A program made the position numbers and the translations under genes. From Rhynchospora pubera (Eukaryota > Streptophyta > Magnoliopsida > Poales > Cyperaceae): DNA of 64,000 bases. Positions 38,253 through 49,455 of the stretch are shown in pieces. Position 1 is the stretch's first letter, and the number at the start of each line of letters is the position of its first letter. Under the pieces are notes generated by a model that was not told the DNA's origin, did not search any database, and saw only the letters and a program-made list of their open reading frames with translations. The DNA lies in assembly GCA_028095005.1 (NCBI GenBank), contig CM051459.1:129497657-129561656 (forward strand), read 5' to 3'.

Positions 38253-39045
38253 CCGCTAGTTCTCCGATCCGGCCCTTCTTTCTCTTGAAACATGCAAGAA
38301 TCCATGAATTCATTACGAGAAGGACCAATGAAGTCCAATTCTTTAAAACCAATTCGTTCGGATAATTTTGTAAGTAGAAAGCTTTGTCCTTGACTTTTAT
38401 TATATTTATCTGAATTTTGATTTTTCATTTTTTTGCATGTTTAATAGAAAAATGTTACAAAGCGGTGAAATATTTAATGCTAATTTACAATTCACCAAGA
38501 GAGCTAAATGATTCATGCTAATTTATTATTGTTCTCGTACATAGACGCTGTAGAATCCCTTTGGATGGTACTCAATTTAAACAAGTCGTGTGCAGTAATT
38601 TGATAGGACCACGTCTTGTTGCCGAGTTTCAATGTAATTTCATTCTTATTCATTTAAGATCGTTGTACTTTTTAAATTTGCTCCAATTTTATTTGTGCCA
38701 ACTTTTATGTTCTATCATTGTTCAAATTAGATTTAGGATAGCCTTTGTTACTAATTTAAACTTGTCATTTGTTAACATTTCTATTGTTATTAGGAAGGAA
38801 AGAGATTACTGGACTTAATTCGTTAATTAGTTTTATTGTGTAGTTGTATGCATTTTTTTCTTACTGCAGATGAATTTATCAGACATAATAGCGAAATAAG
38901 GTATAGTTCAATCCATATTCTAATTCAATTTTGCTTGGTCAAAATATTGTTTAAGCAATTATTTTCATTTAGAACATTAGTAAAGATTAAGTTTGTCAAT
39001 GGATTGAATATGTCAATTACTGTCAGGAGTGAAGGGACTGGCATA

Positions 39046-39299
39046 CATATCAGGTACAATCTTTATTGTAAATTATTTATACAATAAAAATTTTTATGTA
39101 ATACGAAATTATGGTTATTTTAATTAATATGTCATGTTCAATAGCTATCACAAGGTGGCTCTGCTCCAGCATAAATTCATATCAGGTACAATCTTTAATG
39201 TCAATTATTTATACCATAAAAAAATTTACATAATATGAAATTATGGTTCATTTAATTAATATGTCATGCTGAATAGCTATCACAAGGTGGCTCTGCTGT
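39046..39299 (+). repeat. 132-bp tandem duplication inside the CACTA element
   Basis: The block beginning catatcaggtacaatcttta recurs 132 bp later at 39178, and both copies run to agctatcacaaggtggctct. Each copy starts with a possible donor (cag|gtacaatc). The function of the parent sequence is unknown. Confidence 0.65.
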
Positions 39300-40956
39300 T
39301 AGTACTTGTTTGAAGACCAAAAATGTGTAATCATGGTCCTTTCAAAAAATATTCTACTATTATATATAATTTGTTTATTCATTCAACTACCTTAGATTCA
39401 CTGAAGACTTTAAGAGATGTTAACCACAACATCAAGGTACTAGTTTTGAATTTATCAATACTGATTGTTCTAGTTAAAATATCACAAATTTTAACAATCT
39501 TTACAACTGAAAATAACATTTGCCATTAGCTAGAATAACACAAATGCATTTGATTGTTTGATTGAAACCGAAGGTCCATCAGCTATTGTTTGGTTTGAAT
39601 GTTTGATGCATTTCAATTTTAATCCACTTGTATTTGTGTTAATTTATTTTTGCAGGCTACTTCAGCTTTAAATAGACTTGTTACCTCAGTTGAAGACTTG
39701 ATTTATAAGATATGTGAAAGTATTTCAAGGTGCTCCCATCTAATAATATTTCAAATGTTGCACTTCATTCATGTCCATGTTCTCATGGGTTGAAAGTTGA
39801 CTATGACTATACATACAGGTTTGGAAATCAGTTGCATACACCTTGGGTGATAATGGAAAATGAAAAATTGGGCTGATTTTTTAAACCAAGTTTGTCTCAG
39901 GTATCCCTTGTAGCCTTTCTCAATTGCTAATTGTATTATCCTTTTTTTTCTTTACTATTTACATGTGTATTGAATGATACTTCATTCTTATTAATGTATA
40001 GTTATAGTTTGTATTGTTTGATTTGTTCTGAATCATTGTCTGTGAAACCACTTGACAAGTAAAACACTATGATTACTGATTTGTCAAATAAAAAGATTCA
40101 ACATGATCTATTAATTACAAGGCTTGGGCTGATATTGGTACTTAGGTTATAAGTAGATTTATTTTATACATAATGATCTTTGAAGACCTAATTAGTATAA
40201 CATTTTTATTTATTTATTTTTCAGCTTTAAAAGCTCATGGTTGAGAAGAAAGTTTCTTCAAACTCATTCCAAAATGCTAACAACTTCAGAGGAGTGTCAT
40301 ATGTTGATCTCATGCAATGGACGGGGTTTTAATTGATTCAATAATGTATTTTAGCATCATGTTAATTTTGGAGGTGTTAGATTGTAATTTTTTCCCTTTT
40401 GACAATGATTGTTTCGTGTTGTAATGTAAAAAGTTGAATGATATTAATAACAAAATTAGTTTTATTATTAGTATTTTGTATGATTGTTGTCCAAGTATTA
40501 TTATTTTTATTTTTAACAATAATATTAATTAATATTAATTGTCACGATCATTATTTTTATAATATTCATTATTTCATTCATTTAATTCTATGCTGACGAG
40601 ACAAATAAAATTTAGCTTGACTAGAAATTCCTTGCTAATTGACCCATTTGGTGTTGCAGTAATTATGGAATATTAAAATAGTAATTTATTATATATTTAT
40701 AATACACATTAAACAAAAGCAAAATAGCAAGAGTATATAGTCATGCTATGTCAAAGCAAGAACGTGTAGCAAGAATTGTTATCTGCAAGACTCTATTTCA
40801 CCTTTACCAACACCGAAAATAAGTCTTCCAATAGCACTTTGCAAGACCCAGTTGTGCAAGACTAGAAAGGATCTAGCAGATAAATTTAGCTAGATTTTTT
40901 AGACCTTCTTGGAAGAAAATTGTATCTTGGTAAAACCCATCCTTGATGTAGTGAGG

Positions 40957-41303
40957 GCAGGGAAGTTCAATTGTCAAATTTGGAAAGCCATTAAGCCAAC
41001 ATAAAATATACAGAATTTACGGTATAGCTAGTGGCTTTCACGAAATTATCATTTTACCTTTTTTGTAGTTGTAGCTTGTAACTGAACCTGAAAACGTGAA
41101 CTATACAGGTGTTACGTACTTCTATTGTATATTTTTGCTATATACGCAACATTTTTGCTAGATACCTTTATGTTCACGTGGTGCGGTGGTGCCACATTTC
41201 TAGAGAGGTGAATACGGTTATTGTTTTTTGTGTATATGCAAAGTTGCCAACTATATATAACAAGTGTGTGTTATCACATTGTGCGATACATATTTGAATC
41301 GCT
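40957..41303. other. spacer between the CACTA element and MITE copy B
   Basis: No gene recognised; AT-rich with short ORFs only. Confidence 0.35.
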
Positions 41304-41306
41304 ATA

Positions 41307-41456
41307 GGGTGCGTTTGGATAGGTGTGGGAAGAAAGGAAGAAGTGGGAAGAAGTATTGGGAAGTGTGTAACTTTGTGAAGAGTTTGAATTGTTTATAATT
41401 TTTTTTTCTTCTTTTTCCTTCTTCTTCTTTTTTCTTCCAACGATCCAAACGCACCC
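41307..41456. mobile_element. Tourist-like MITE, copy B
   Basis: Near-perfect ends gggtgcgtttggat / atccaaacgcaccc with ATA on both sides (41304-41306 and 41457-41459), a 3-bp TSD. Core gggaagtgtgtaactttgtg, then aagagtttgaattgtttata. Arms aggtgtgggaagaaaggaag and ccttcttcttcttttttctt. Confidence 0.8.
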
Positions 41457-41559
41457 ATAGATAATAGGATAATAGACTTGCTACTGTTATTAATATATAT
41501 ATACGATAATATCGTATGGTATATATATACACGTACATACAGTATCAATACATTATGAT

Positions 41560-41935
41560 TAGAGTATTTCAGGCCCTTCAATTTGAAAATATCATAATAA
41601 ATAGCAAAAAAATTTGAAAAAAATATAAAATTTGGTCTCCAAAGGTATTTGAATATTTTGATCAACTTGAACGGTTTGGATCGACCGTTTGACTTTTGAA
41701 TTTCAAAAAACGAATCGATAGAAAATTGATGGCACGTGCCATCGATGGCGCGATAGCCGCTCTCTCTCTCTCTATAAAAAATATAAAATTTGGTCTCAAA
41801 AAATATATCAATATGGAGAACAACTTGAACGGTTTGGATTGACCGTTTGAATTTTGGATCTCGAAAAATGACTTGATGGCACGGGACCCTCCGTGCCATC
41901 GATGGCACGTTAGTCATTCTCTGTATATATATATG
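41560..41935. repeat. two tandem half-units of the palindromic family, with gatggcacg palindromes
   Basis: Two direct copies of aatataaaatttggtctc ... gaacggtttggat(c/t)gaccgt lie at about 41620-41745 and 41780-41910. Each is followed by a short palindrome-rich tract: gatggcacgtgccatcgatg in the first and gatggcacgggaccctccgt, gccatcgatggcacg in the second. Confidence 0.65.
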
Positions 41936-44900
41936 TACCGTCATATATTAGTATATATGCAACTATGCACTGTTGATCTGTTACGCTATCAATATAGATA
42001 TATAAGACAAATGTATTTGCTAATAATAATAATAATACTTATAATAATAATTTAATCTACTAATTATAAAATTTATCGTAGTAATGATAATAATTTATTC
42101 ACTCATCTCTCTCTGTCCTCTCTCTTCTCTTATACATTCACATCTAATTCCATCGTTTTCTAAGGACTAGAAATTTAGAATTAGATTGTGATGAATAAGC
42201 TTATTGGACTAATTCTATTTTTGTTTGGTTCATCTTATTAATTTGTATCCTATTCGTGAATAGACTCTTTCCATCCAATCTGAACACACCCGTACGTATA
42301 TATTTTGATAATGTGGGCATCAGTACATCACATATGTTTTTATATGGTAATTATACGATTTATAAATAAAAACTATATATCGCCCCTGTGATCGGTATCT
42401 ATGGACTATGGTTAATTGGTCAATATTTAAATGAAGCAAAACATATTATTGATTAATATATGAGATTTGATTAACAGTGAGCGTCTTTTAATATATCATC
42501 AAAATATATTAACGTAAACTGTTATAATTTTTTTATTATTTAATAGAAGACAAAATTTGCATCACATTTTTTATGACATCATAACATTAGAACGCAAAGA
42601 AATATAAGTCGAAATGAACTACGGTGTTCATGGTCCAGGTCTAGAGATTACTTCACCAAGCAAGAAGACGTGAACACCGCTTTCAACCTCAACATTCAAG
42701 GAAAAGGTTCACCTACTCACAATCATCCACCAAAATTTAATTAAACGCAACGTGGCAATATTTTATTCGTGTTTTCTTTTCCTCCGTAGATCTCCGTAAA
42801 CTTTTCCTGGTGTAAGTAATTTGACAGCCGAGAATTAAAATAGAGAAGTTGATAATTAATTAATCGTGTCTCGCGAGAAGTTAAATATAACTTTTGTATT
42901 GACCATGTGACGTGAGCTGGTCTTGTTTTTGAAGCTTCTGGTATAATTTATTGTTTCTTTGTATTTTTGAATCCTGCCACTCTGTATTAATTACATGTTC
43001 ATAAGTCATAACAGATCTGCATCTAACTAAGCTCGTATCAATCTTTTATTATTATTTTTTTTCCCCAGGTGTGGTGGGTCTGTGGGCGGCTTATCTTTGA
43101 TCGAGCTGATCCGTATTCCCTTCCTTTTGCAATTTAGCCCATTATATTATTTTATTTGTCTTTCTAATTTTGTTGACCTTCTCCACTTCTTTATATGTAA
43201 AATATGATTTTTTATTTTTTTTAAACTCAACCAGTCAAGCAGTTGTATACACAATTTAAAAGATCCTAAAAGCTTGGTAACTTTGACTTTTGAAATGTAA
43301 GAGTGATAAATTTATACAACCTTGTACGAGTTCAATTTGAAGCCTAGAAAATTCGTGAGTTTAATTTAAAATATCGTTAAATCGATTTTAAATAGCGTAT
43401 TTAAAAATTATTTTTTAAACAAATAATTACATCTATTTGCATCGCTACTTACTAGACTTCATTGGAACTATTAAAAAAACATTGAATTTATGACACATTC
43501 AATACTATTAGCATCCATGTACATAGTTTTTCTTAAAAGGGTCGCAATTCTGGAAAAACTACAACTTTTACAAAGTCTAAAAAGCCTTTTTCCATAGGAG
43601 TAGCGTTAAAATAGAAGTGCTAATGTCATGGGAGGTCTAAATTTTTAGTTATTGACAACTTGATCTCTACTTTTAGTTTTGACAATAAATCTTCTAAACT
43701 ATACAACCCGTGACAACAACCTTCTCCCCCAGTAATGAATTCAACATTAGATGCTTACTTTTGAACACAAAATGATCAGAATAAAGATTGTTTATAGTAT
43801 TTATTTGACATATTTAAAATATACGAAGTAGTTAGTCTTCATTTTCTTTCTATTATTCAATCTGCATACGTTATTTTATTTTTTAAATATAAACGGTAAA
43901 ATAATAAACTATATGAAGTAAGAAGTTTCTATTAATTAATTAATTTAAATTCAAACCTAAAAAATAAAGAGGCAATAAAGTTTCAAGAAACAATTTAGTT
44001 GATTAGATTAGCGGTTGAGACACTAATCGTCACAATTAAAGTTTAAAGACAATCACGGACAAAATATTTTAAGTTCGTCCCCATGGCATTAACCCAAAAA
44101 AGAAATACCATAGTTGTTAAATTAATTATTGTGCAATACAATGATACATTGATCGATATGCATGCGGAATGCCTCATAATTAGTGCCCTTTATTCCCTTC
44201 TTTTCAAGTCTCCCAACCTTTATTAACTTTTTTAATAAAGGTTGATAAAAACCATGAAAATGACAAAATTAATTGCCATTGTAGCAATCATTATCATCAT
44301 TAGTTCACTTATCTATCTACCCATTGACCAGTGGGCCCAAAAGTTAGCCTTTTTAGACGGAAAGTTCTTTCAATTTGGTCCTTAAAATAAGGTTTTGTAA
44401 TGGATTGGCCGAACCTAGCCATGATTTCCTTCAATTATAAACAGAAATAGTAGCACCATATTTTGATACGGTTGTAGGTACATTGTGGGGGCAAAATGCA
44501 TGCCTATATATACTCTATATACCCTAAAAAGAAGAAATGTTGGCATGGGATGCATGATTGAGATGCAGCATAAAATACGGGCATGTTGCACAAAGTTATT
44601 CTTTTATATAATTGCTTCAATTTTTGTTTATTTATCATCGTTTCTCCTCTATTTTTGTCAAATTGCATAACAAGTTGTGGAAATTTTTTTTTATATACAA
44701 CAACTGTTATAAATATTGGAGAACGGTACTTAAGTCAAATTAAGATTTTGTCCAATTTTCAGACTGGAGACTTAATTAATTGAAAATTTTTAATATGAGT
44801 TCTTTGCGCTTCAAATTGTATTCATTGATTTTCCATTTATACATTTGTCCAGTAATATTTCTAGTAAGCTATAGATATGAAAGTTTTCAACAATGGTTTG

Positions 44901-45733
44901 AGAGCTGGTAGTATAATGTAATTCTTCAGTTTGTGTACAAAGAAGCACACTTACACAAGTATTGAACGTTTCTAAAATGCTCTTTGTGGGCATATACATA
45001 ATCTATAATTTCTTGCTTGAAATCAGGCCGATATAGGCCGAAGGCCTGATACAAAGAGCGTGAAATCCTAAAGTAAACATGGATTAGAGAATATAAACAG
45101 AGCCTGTTTATTTCTCACCTCACCTCCTTAGTTTCTAGGTTATACAAAGTGAGGTTGTGGAAATTTGTAGAATAATAAAAAAAAACTTGTGCTTGTGCAA
45201 CTCTTTGCATTATTTCTGTAATAATATATTATAGTTATAACAATATAAAGTTATAAACAAATAAAAATAAAATGCACATGATCAGATTAGATTATATTGG
45301 ATCCTTGCTAGATATGCTTGATCCCAATACTATTATTAATAATAATTTAGATCCATATATTGTTTTCGAAATTAATCGGAATCAAATCAGTGTGTAAACA
45401 ATTAAAATCCACAGATCTTTGATTTTATAGTTGGATCACTCAGTCAGATTGCATTTAATAGTTATGAGACTTGACTTGTAAGATGCAATCATGCCCTTGA
45501 CTTGAATAGAATCTTTCTTCCGCTACCAAGCTGCGCTACACCCCTTTTTGAACATTATCAAGCAATCATCGCTCTGCTTCCTTATCCTCACGACCTCACC
45601 TTTGTTTCATTGCTTCGGAGACTACACTGCCACTGTTGGATCTTTTGCAGCTGAGACGAGCCGCTCCAATTCCTCTCCTTGGGACCTTACCCTCACTCGC
45701 CCCCTTGCATGCACCATCCCCATCCTCCCCCAT
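41936..45733. other. intergenic, no gene recognised
   Basis: 3.8 kb of AT-rich DNA. A perfect 12-bp stem hairpin (aacctttattaa / ttaataaaggtt) is at about 44216-44245. A somewhat GC-richer ORF-bearing patch at 45540-45733 abuts MITE copy D and may be a gene fragment; I cannot identify it. Confidence 0.35.
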
Positions 45734-45888
45734 GGGCCCCGTTTGGATCGTATGGGAATAGGAGGAATAGTTTCTTCTCAGTCGTAAATTTATTATAAAT
45801 AATCCAAACTCTTCTCAAAGTTACACACTTTTCAATACTTTCTATCTAGAAATAGACTATTCCTTTTATTCCTAAACAATCCAAACAG
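45734..45888. mobile_element. Tourist-like MITE, copy D
   Basis: Left end gggccccgtttggat, right end aacaatccaaacagaa. Core (reverse orientation to B) aatccaaactcttctcaaag and ttacacacttttcaatac. Arms gggaataggaggaatag and ctattccttttattcc pair with each other and differ from copies A to C. Confidence 0.7.
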
Positions 45889-46435
45889 AAATAATTAATG
45901 CATCTCTCATAATCAATTATTTTGTGTTGATTTCTTGATAAGATATGTGACGACGAGTTGTTTAATACATCTATTAAGGCGTGACAACTGACAATCATGT
46001 ACAAGTATGCAGGGTTTGCTAGAAAATGTGTGCACTCCTTGTGACAGTTCTATTTTCATCTTAGTATATTGGATTCTCTCTTATTTGGACGACTTTAGTT
46101 TACTTGATTTATTTTTAATGATATTGATGGAATTACAACAAGAAAGACAATGATAATGATCCATATTTGTTATTACTTAACAATTATTCAATCTATTTTT
46201 TAATTTTGTCTTAAATAGTTTAATTTTCCTTGAATGATTTATCATGTAGAAATAGATCGAAACAATTAACTGGACAAGTCCAGTTCAATAAAAGGAGAGG
46301 ATGGTCAGTAGGTTGTTAGGGATTTTTTCTTACTAATCCTAAAATTAATTCATAATTTTTCTTCAGTCCTATTCTAAACTAATATTTATTAATTATGCGC
46401 ACCCAAAAGAGACTCAACTTTCTTCAACTTTAGTT
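45889..46435. other. spacer downstream of the F-box pseudogene
   Basis: AT-rich; no ORF or repeat supported. Confidence 0.35.
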
Positions 46436-47226
46436 TTATGAGGCCCAAGAACGTATCTCCAAGAACTCTAAACTTGGGACAAAAAGTAATATTTCAAACA
46501 GGTCATATATTTTCTGAAGCCCGTTGAGCACCAGAAGCTTCAGTTTTTCAGAAGAAATATCTGTGTTGCTTATGTAGTTAGTGTCAATAAGTTTCATCTC
46601 TTCAAGCACAGGAAAACTCTCCAAAAGCGTTTGCAATATCTTCTTATCGAATATTTTATCGCTAAACTTTAAATTCTTAAGGCAGGGAAGGTTTACATCG
46701 GTCATGTTTACAGGCACATGTAATTCCAACTCCTACAACGATCCAGTCGTAAAGAGAGAATTGGGGACTTCAACCTCATGAAGGTCTCAGTATATGTGGA
46801 TAGATAAGAGCTTGGGATTCAGCATAGCCAGAGTGTCAAGCCATTTAAGGGCAGGAGTAGAGTTGCCACTTATCTTGGTCCCACACAACTTTAAAGGACT
46901 CCAAATTGATGTTTCCACAGTGTGCAAGAGCTTCATCCACGATTTTCTTGAATTTTTACTCAAATGGACCGAGTGTTTCTTCACCTAAGTCACCTGTTTT
47001 AATATTTAGTGAGATGAAATTACCAAGATCAAAATCTAGAGCACGTGATACAAGCCCAGAGATGTCGATATTTCTTTGCCAGCACGGAGATATTTGCAAC
47101 TTGCTTAGTCAGCATGAAGAAAATGATATTTGCCAGTATTTTGTCTGGCAAGATAGTCAGCCAATCAATATTTCCTGTCAGCCTATCAACATCTCCCATC
47201 TTTTGCCTCAAAAGCTGGTTGTCCAT
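46436..47226 (-). pseudogene. F-box/LRR (FBD-like) pseudogene
   Basis: On the minus strand from the ATG at 47226, an F-box is readable: TILPDKILANIIFFMLTKQV, then SVLAKKYRHLWACI. Downstream the frame breaks several times. Leucine-rich pieces appear in different frames: KFKKIVDEALAHCGNINLES, TPALKWLDTLAMLNPKLLSI, and the longest, 46729-46436, with MTDVNLPCLKNLKFSDKIF and SLEFLEIRSWAS. The order fits the plant F-box/RNI-like/FBD family, which supplies substrate receptors for SCF ligases and decays often. At least two frameshifts and stops make it non-functional as written. Confidence 0.75.
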
Positions 47227-47310
47227 GATCCTTATACAAAAAAAATTCATGTAACAAGTCAAATAGCAAACAATACACCAAATAGTTTTGAGGAAGTTTA
47301 ATACGCATCC

Positions 47311-47684
47311 TAGTGTATAGGGCATTCCGTGCACCACGGACTTTTTCGGGAATATTTTTTGTAAATTGACAAATCTAATTTAACCAATCTAATCTACATA
47401 TTGAAATCTCATATCAAACCAAAATTTACAATTTTTGAGATTTTATTACTATTTTTTTCGAATTTTTTAAAACATGCCATTTTTGGAATGTTGTACTATT
47501 TACAAGTTTCCAAAAATAACATGTTTTAAAAAATTCGAAACAAATAGCAATAAAATCTAAAATATTGTAAATTTTGGTTTTCTATGAGATTTCAATATGT
47601 AGATTAGATTAGTTAAATTAGATTTGTCAATTTATAAAAATACCCCCGAAAAAGTCCGCGGTGCACGGAATGCCCTATACACTA
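47311..47684. mobile_element. 374-bp near-perfect hairpin MITE
   Basis: Ends tagtgtatagggcattccgt, gcaccacggactttttcggg and their inverted partner cccgaaaaagtccgcggtgc, acggaatgccctatacacta match at all but one position over 39 bp. Pairing continues inward (aatttaccaa-type arms, then ttaaaacatgccatttttgg / ccaaaaataacatgttttaa). TA at each edge could be a 2-bp TSD, but this is not distinctive. It lies about 85 bp upstream of the F-box pseudogene start on the gene strand. Confidence 0.8.
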
Positions 47685-47693
47685 TAGTGCATA

Positions 47694-48327
47694 TTAGACT
47701 TTCTCAATAGTTTTTCCTTTATTTTCCTACAGTACCCTGGTTAGAATGAGCAACTGGCAGACCTAATTAAAAGAATGTACAACAATAAATACTATTTAGA
47801 TCAAATTCTTGAGTCTTGACCTATAAAATTTCAAACATTGATCTGATAGTCTTTTTGAATAATTAAGACTAGAGCATTTACATTGCACAAGTTTTATCTA
47901 TAAAACCAGAAACATTAATCTTATAGTATTGTAAATGAGACAAGCGTATTAATTAATGTGACGCCAGGAGAAAGCTATAGCAACATTGAAAATAATTAAA
48001 GACACAGAAAATTATAAAAAAAGAACAATCAAGAATTCATGTATGACTGTAAATGAAAAAAAAGCTGGAGGCTGATTGAAAAACAATCAATTAATTAATA
48101 AGAGATTCAAAGCAGAGGAGTCGATCAAACTCAGTTACTCCTTGATCTTGATTGATGCTAAAAATAAAATAATCTCAGATCCATGCCTCCACTAATTACC
48201 AGTTTACCAGTATCATATTAGATCAGAAAAGTGCAACATTACACTTGCAATCAACTCAGATCTTAGTAAAGGATAGGGATCTTACAAAAAGGACTGGAAT
48301 TCAAGTGCACTACGCTTGGGTGAGGCG
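47694..48327. other. intergenic, no gene recognised
   Basis: AT-rich spacer between the hairpin MITE and the hAT element. Confidence 0.35.
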
Positions 48328-48335
48328 ATAGGATG

Positions 48336-49447
48336 CAGTGGCGGAGCCAGAAATTTCAAGAATGGGGTTCAATTCAAGATTCATACATGTAATAATATAT
48401 AATTATAAATTCACATCCTCCTATTTCAATTTGCTCAAATTTACATGCTTTTGGTTGATTTGGGCCTCTATTTAAGTAAATTCTTCGAACTTCATCTTGC
48501 TCATTCGGATGGTACTCGAAAATCTTCGGACGCTTTGCCGAATCGACGGGTAGTCTTTCGGGTTAATTTGAATCTGTTTAGGGGCTTGAGAGGTAGGTGA
48601 ATCATCATGTGGTTGTTTTCGTTTCAAAAACTTCTCCATGAGATATCTAATAGAAAAATATCAAGAGAGATGATTAGATAAAGTTACTAATCAATAGACA
48701 AATAAAAAATATTAAATAGAACACATTACTCACACATAAAATAATTTTATGTTTGAAGAGTCATAGTTCTAAAAATTGAAATGGGTAAGAATAAATTTCA
48801 ATTTCCAATTACTTTTATGGTCATACTTATGCTAATTAATCACAACAAGTCAAAGACTGCCAAAAAAAAAATACATAAATTTCTTGGTTCTGACAAGCGG
48901 GCCGTGAGTTGCATAACAACATAAACTATTTAATATGCCAAATTGCAACTTAATTAAAAAAATTCTTGTACCTATATGTAGCGAGATGCCAAGATCCAAG
49001 TTCTTCAGTTTTTTTTTTCGTCTCCTGTTTTTTCTCGTGGACCATATGCTTACAAAGACATAAAGAAAAAAAAAAGAGAAAGGAGAGTAAAAGAAAGAGA
49101 TGGGTTTTTGATGAATGGGGAATGGTGGGTTGTTATTCTGGGAATAGAAAGTTTGATGAGAAAAGTTGGCTCACTTTACTTTTTTTGTTCCCATTCAATA
49201 TCTTTTATTGTTTTATAAGAAAAATGCTAATTTTACTTCAAAAATAACCTAACAAGAATACTTCCATATATTTTGATGGGGTTCAACCAATAAAATAACT
49301 TATAAATTTAATGGGGTTCAAACTATTACATTCATACAATTTTTCATCATAAAAGTACATATTTTTATATTTTTATATGTTAGTTACAATTTTTTTTTTT
49401 AATGGGGTCAATTGACCCCCCCTCCCTTCCACCTATCTCCGCCACTG
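48336..49447. mobile_element. hAT-type element, 1.1 kb, with transposase N-terminal remnant
   Basis: Exact 8-bp TSD ATAGGATG at 48328-48335 and 49448-49455. Ends cagtggcggagccagaaatt and ctccgccactg are inverted and match the element at 37344. The minus strand carries a short ORF with MEKFLKRK (48472-48639), recalling the start of TTF-type hAT transposases. Confidence 0.88.
48472..48639 (-). pseudogene. truncated hAT transposase N-terminus
   Basis: 55 codons on the minus strand: MEKFLKRKQPHDDSPTSQAP, then NPKDYPSIRQ and a stop after KFEEFT. Proteins of the TTF-type zinc-finger/hAT family typically begin M-E-(K/R)-(F/Y)-(F/L)-K-R-K followed by a Ser/Pro-rich linker. The catalytic and dimerisation domains are absent, so it cannot mobilise the element. 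Confidence 0.55.
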
Positions 49448-49455
49448 ATAGGATG

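Larger units (their letters stand above)
34565..40953. mobile_element. CACTA transposon, 6.4 kb, non-autonomous, with nested insertions
   Basis: Left end cactacaagaaatatggttt, right end aaacccatccttgatgtagtg. The inverted ends agree at cactaca-aag-atgg-ttt. TSD AGG is present at 34562-34564 and 40954-40956. Subterminal repeats built on tgcaagat / tcttgcaag occur near both ends (34630-34730 and 40760-40900), as in CACTA elements. No transposase (TNPA/TNPD-like) ORF was found. Nested inside are a palindromic repeat (about 35517-35885), another (36222-36594), a hAT element (37344-38252), GC-richer captured-looking sequence (37130-37343 and 38253-38430) and splice-like pieces to about 40300. Confidence 0.85.

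Noticed and set aside
41393..41944. 183-codon minus-strand ORF
   Set aside because: Runs through MITE copy B and the tandem palindromic repeats; the protein is repeat-derived and has no domain.
44216..44245. 12-bp perfect stem hairpin
   Set aside because: AT-rich, short and isolated; expected by chance in such DNA and not next to any gene end.
45548..45787. 79-codon ORF next to MITE copy D
   Set aside because: It runs into the MITE and matches no family I know; at most a gene fragment.
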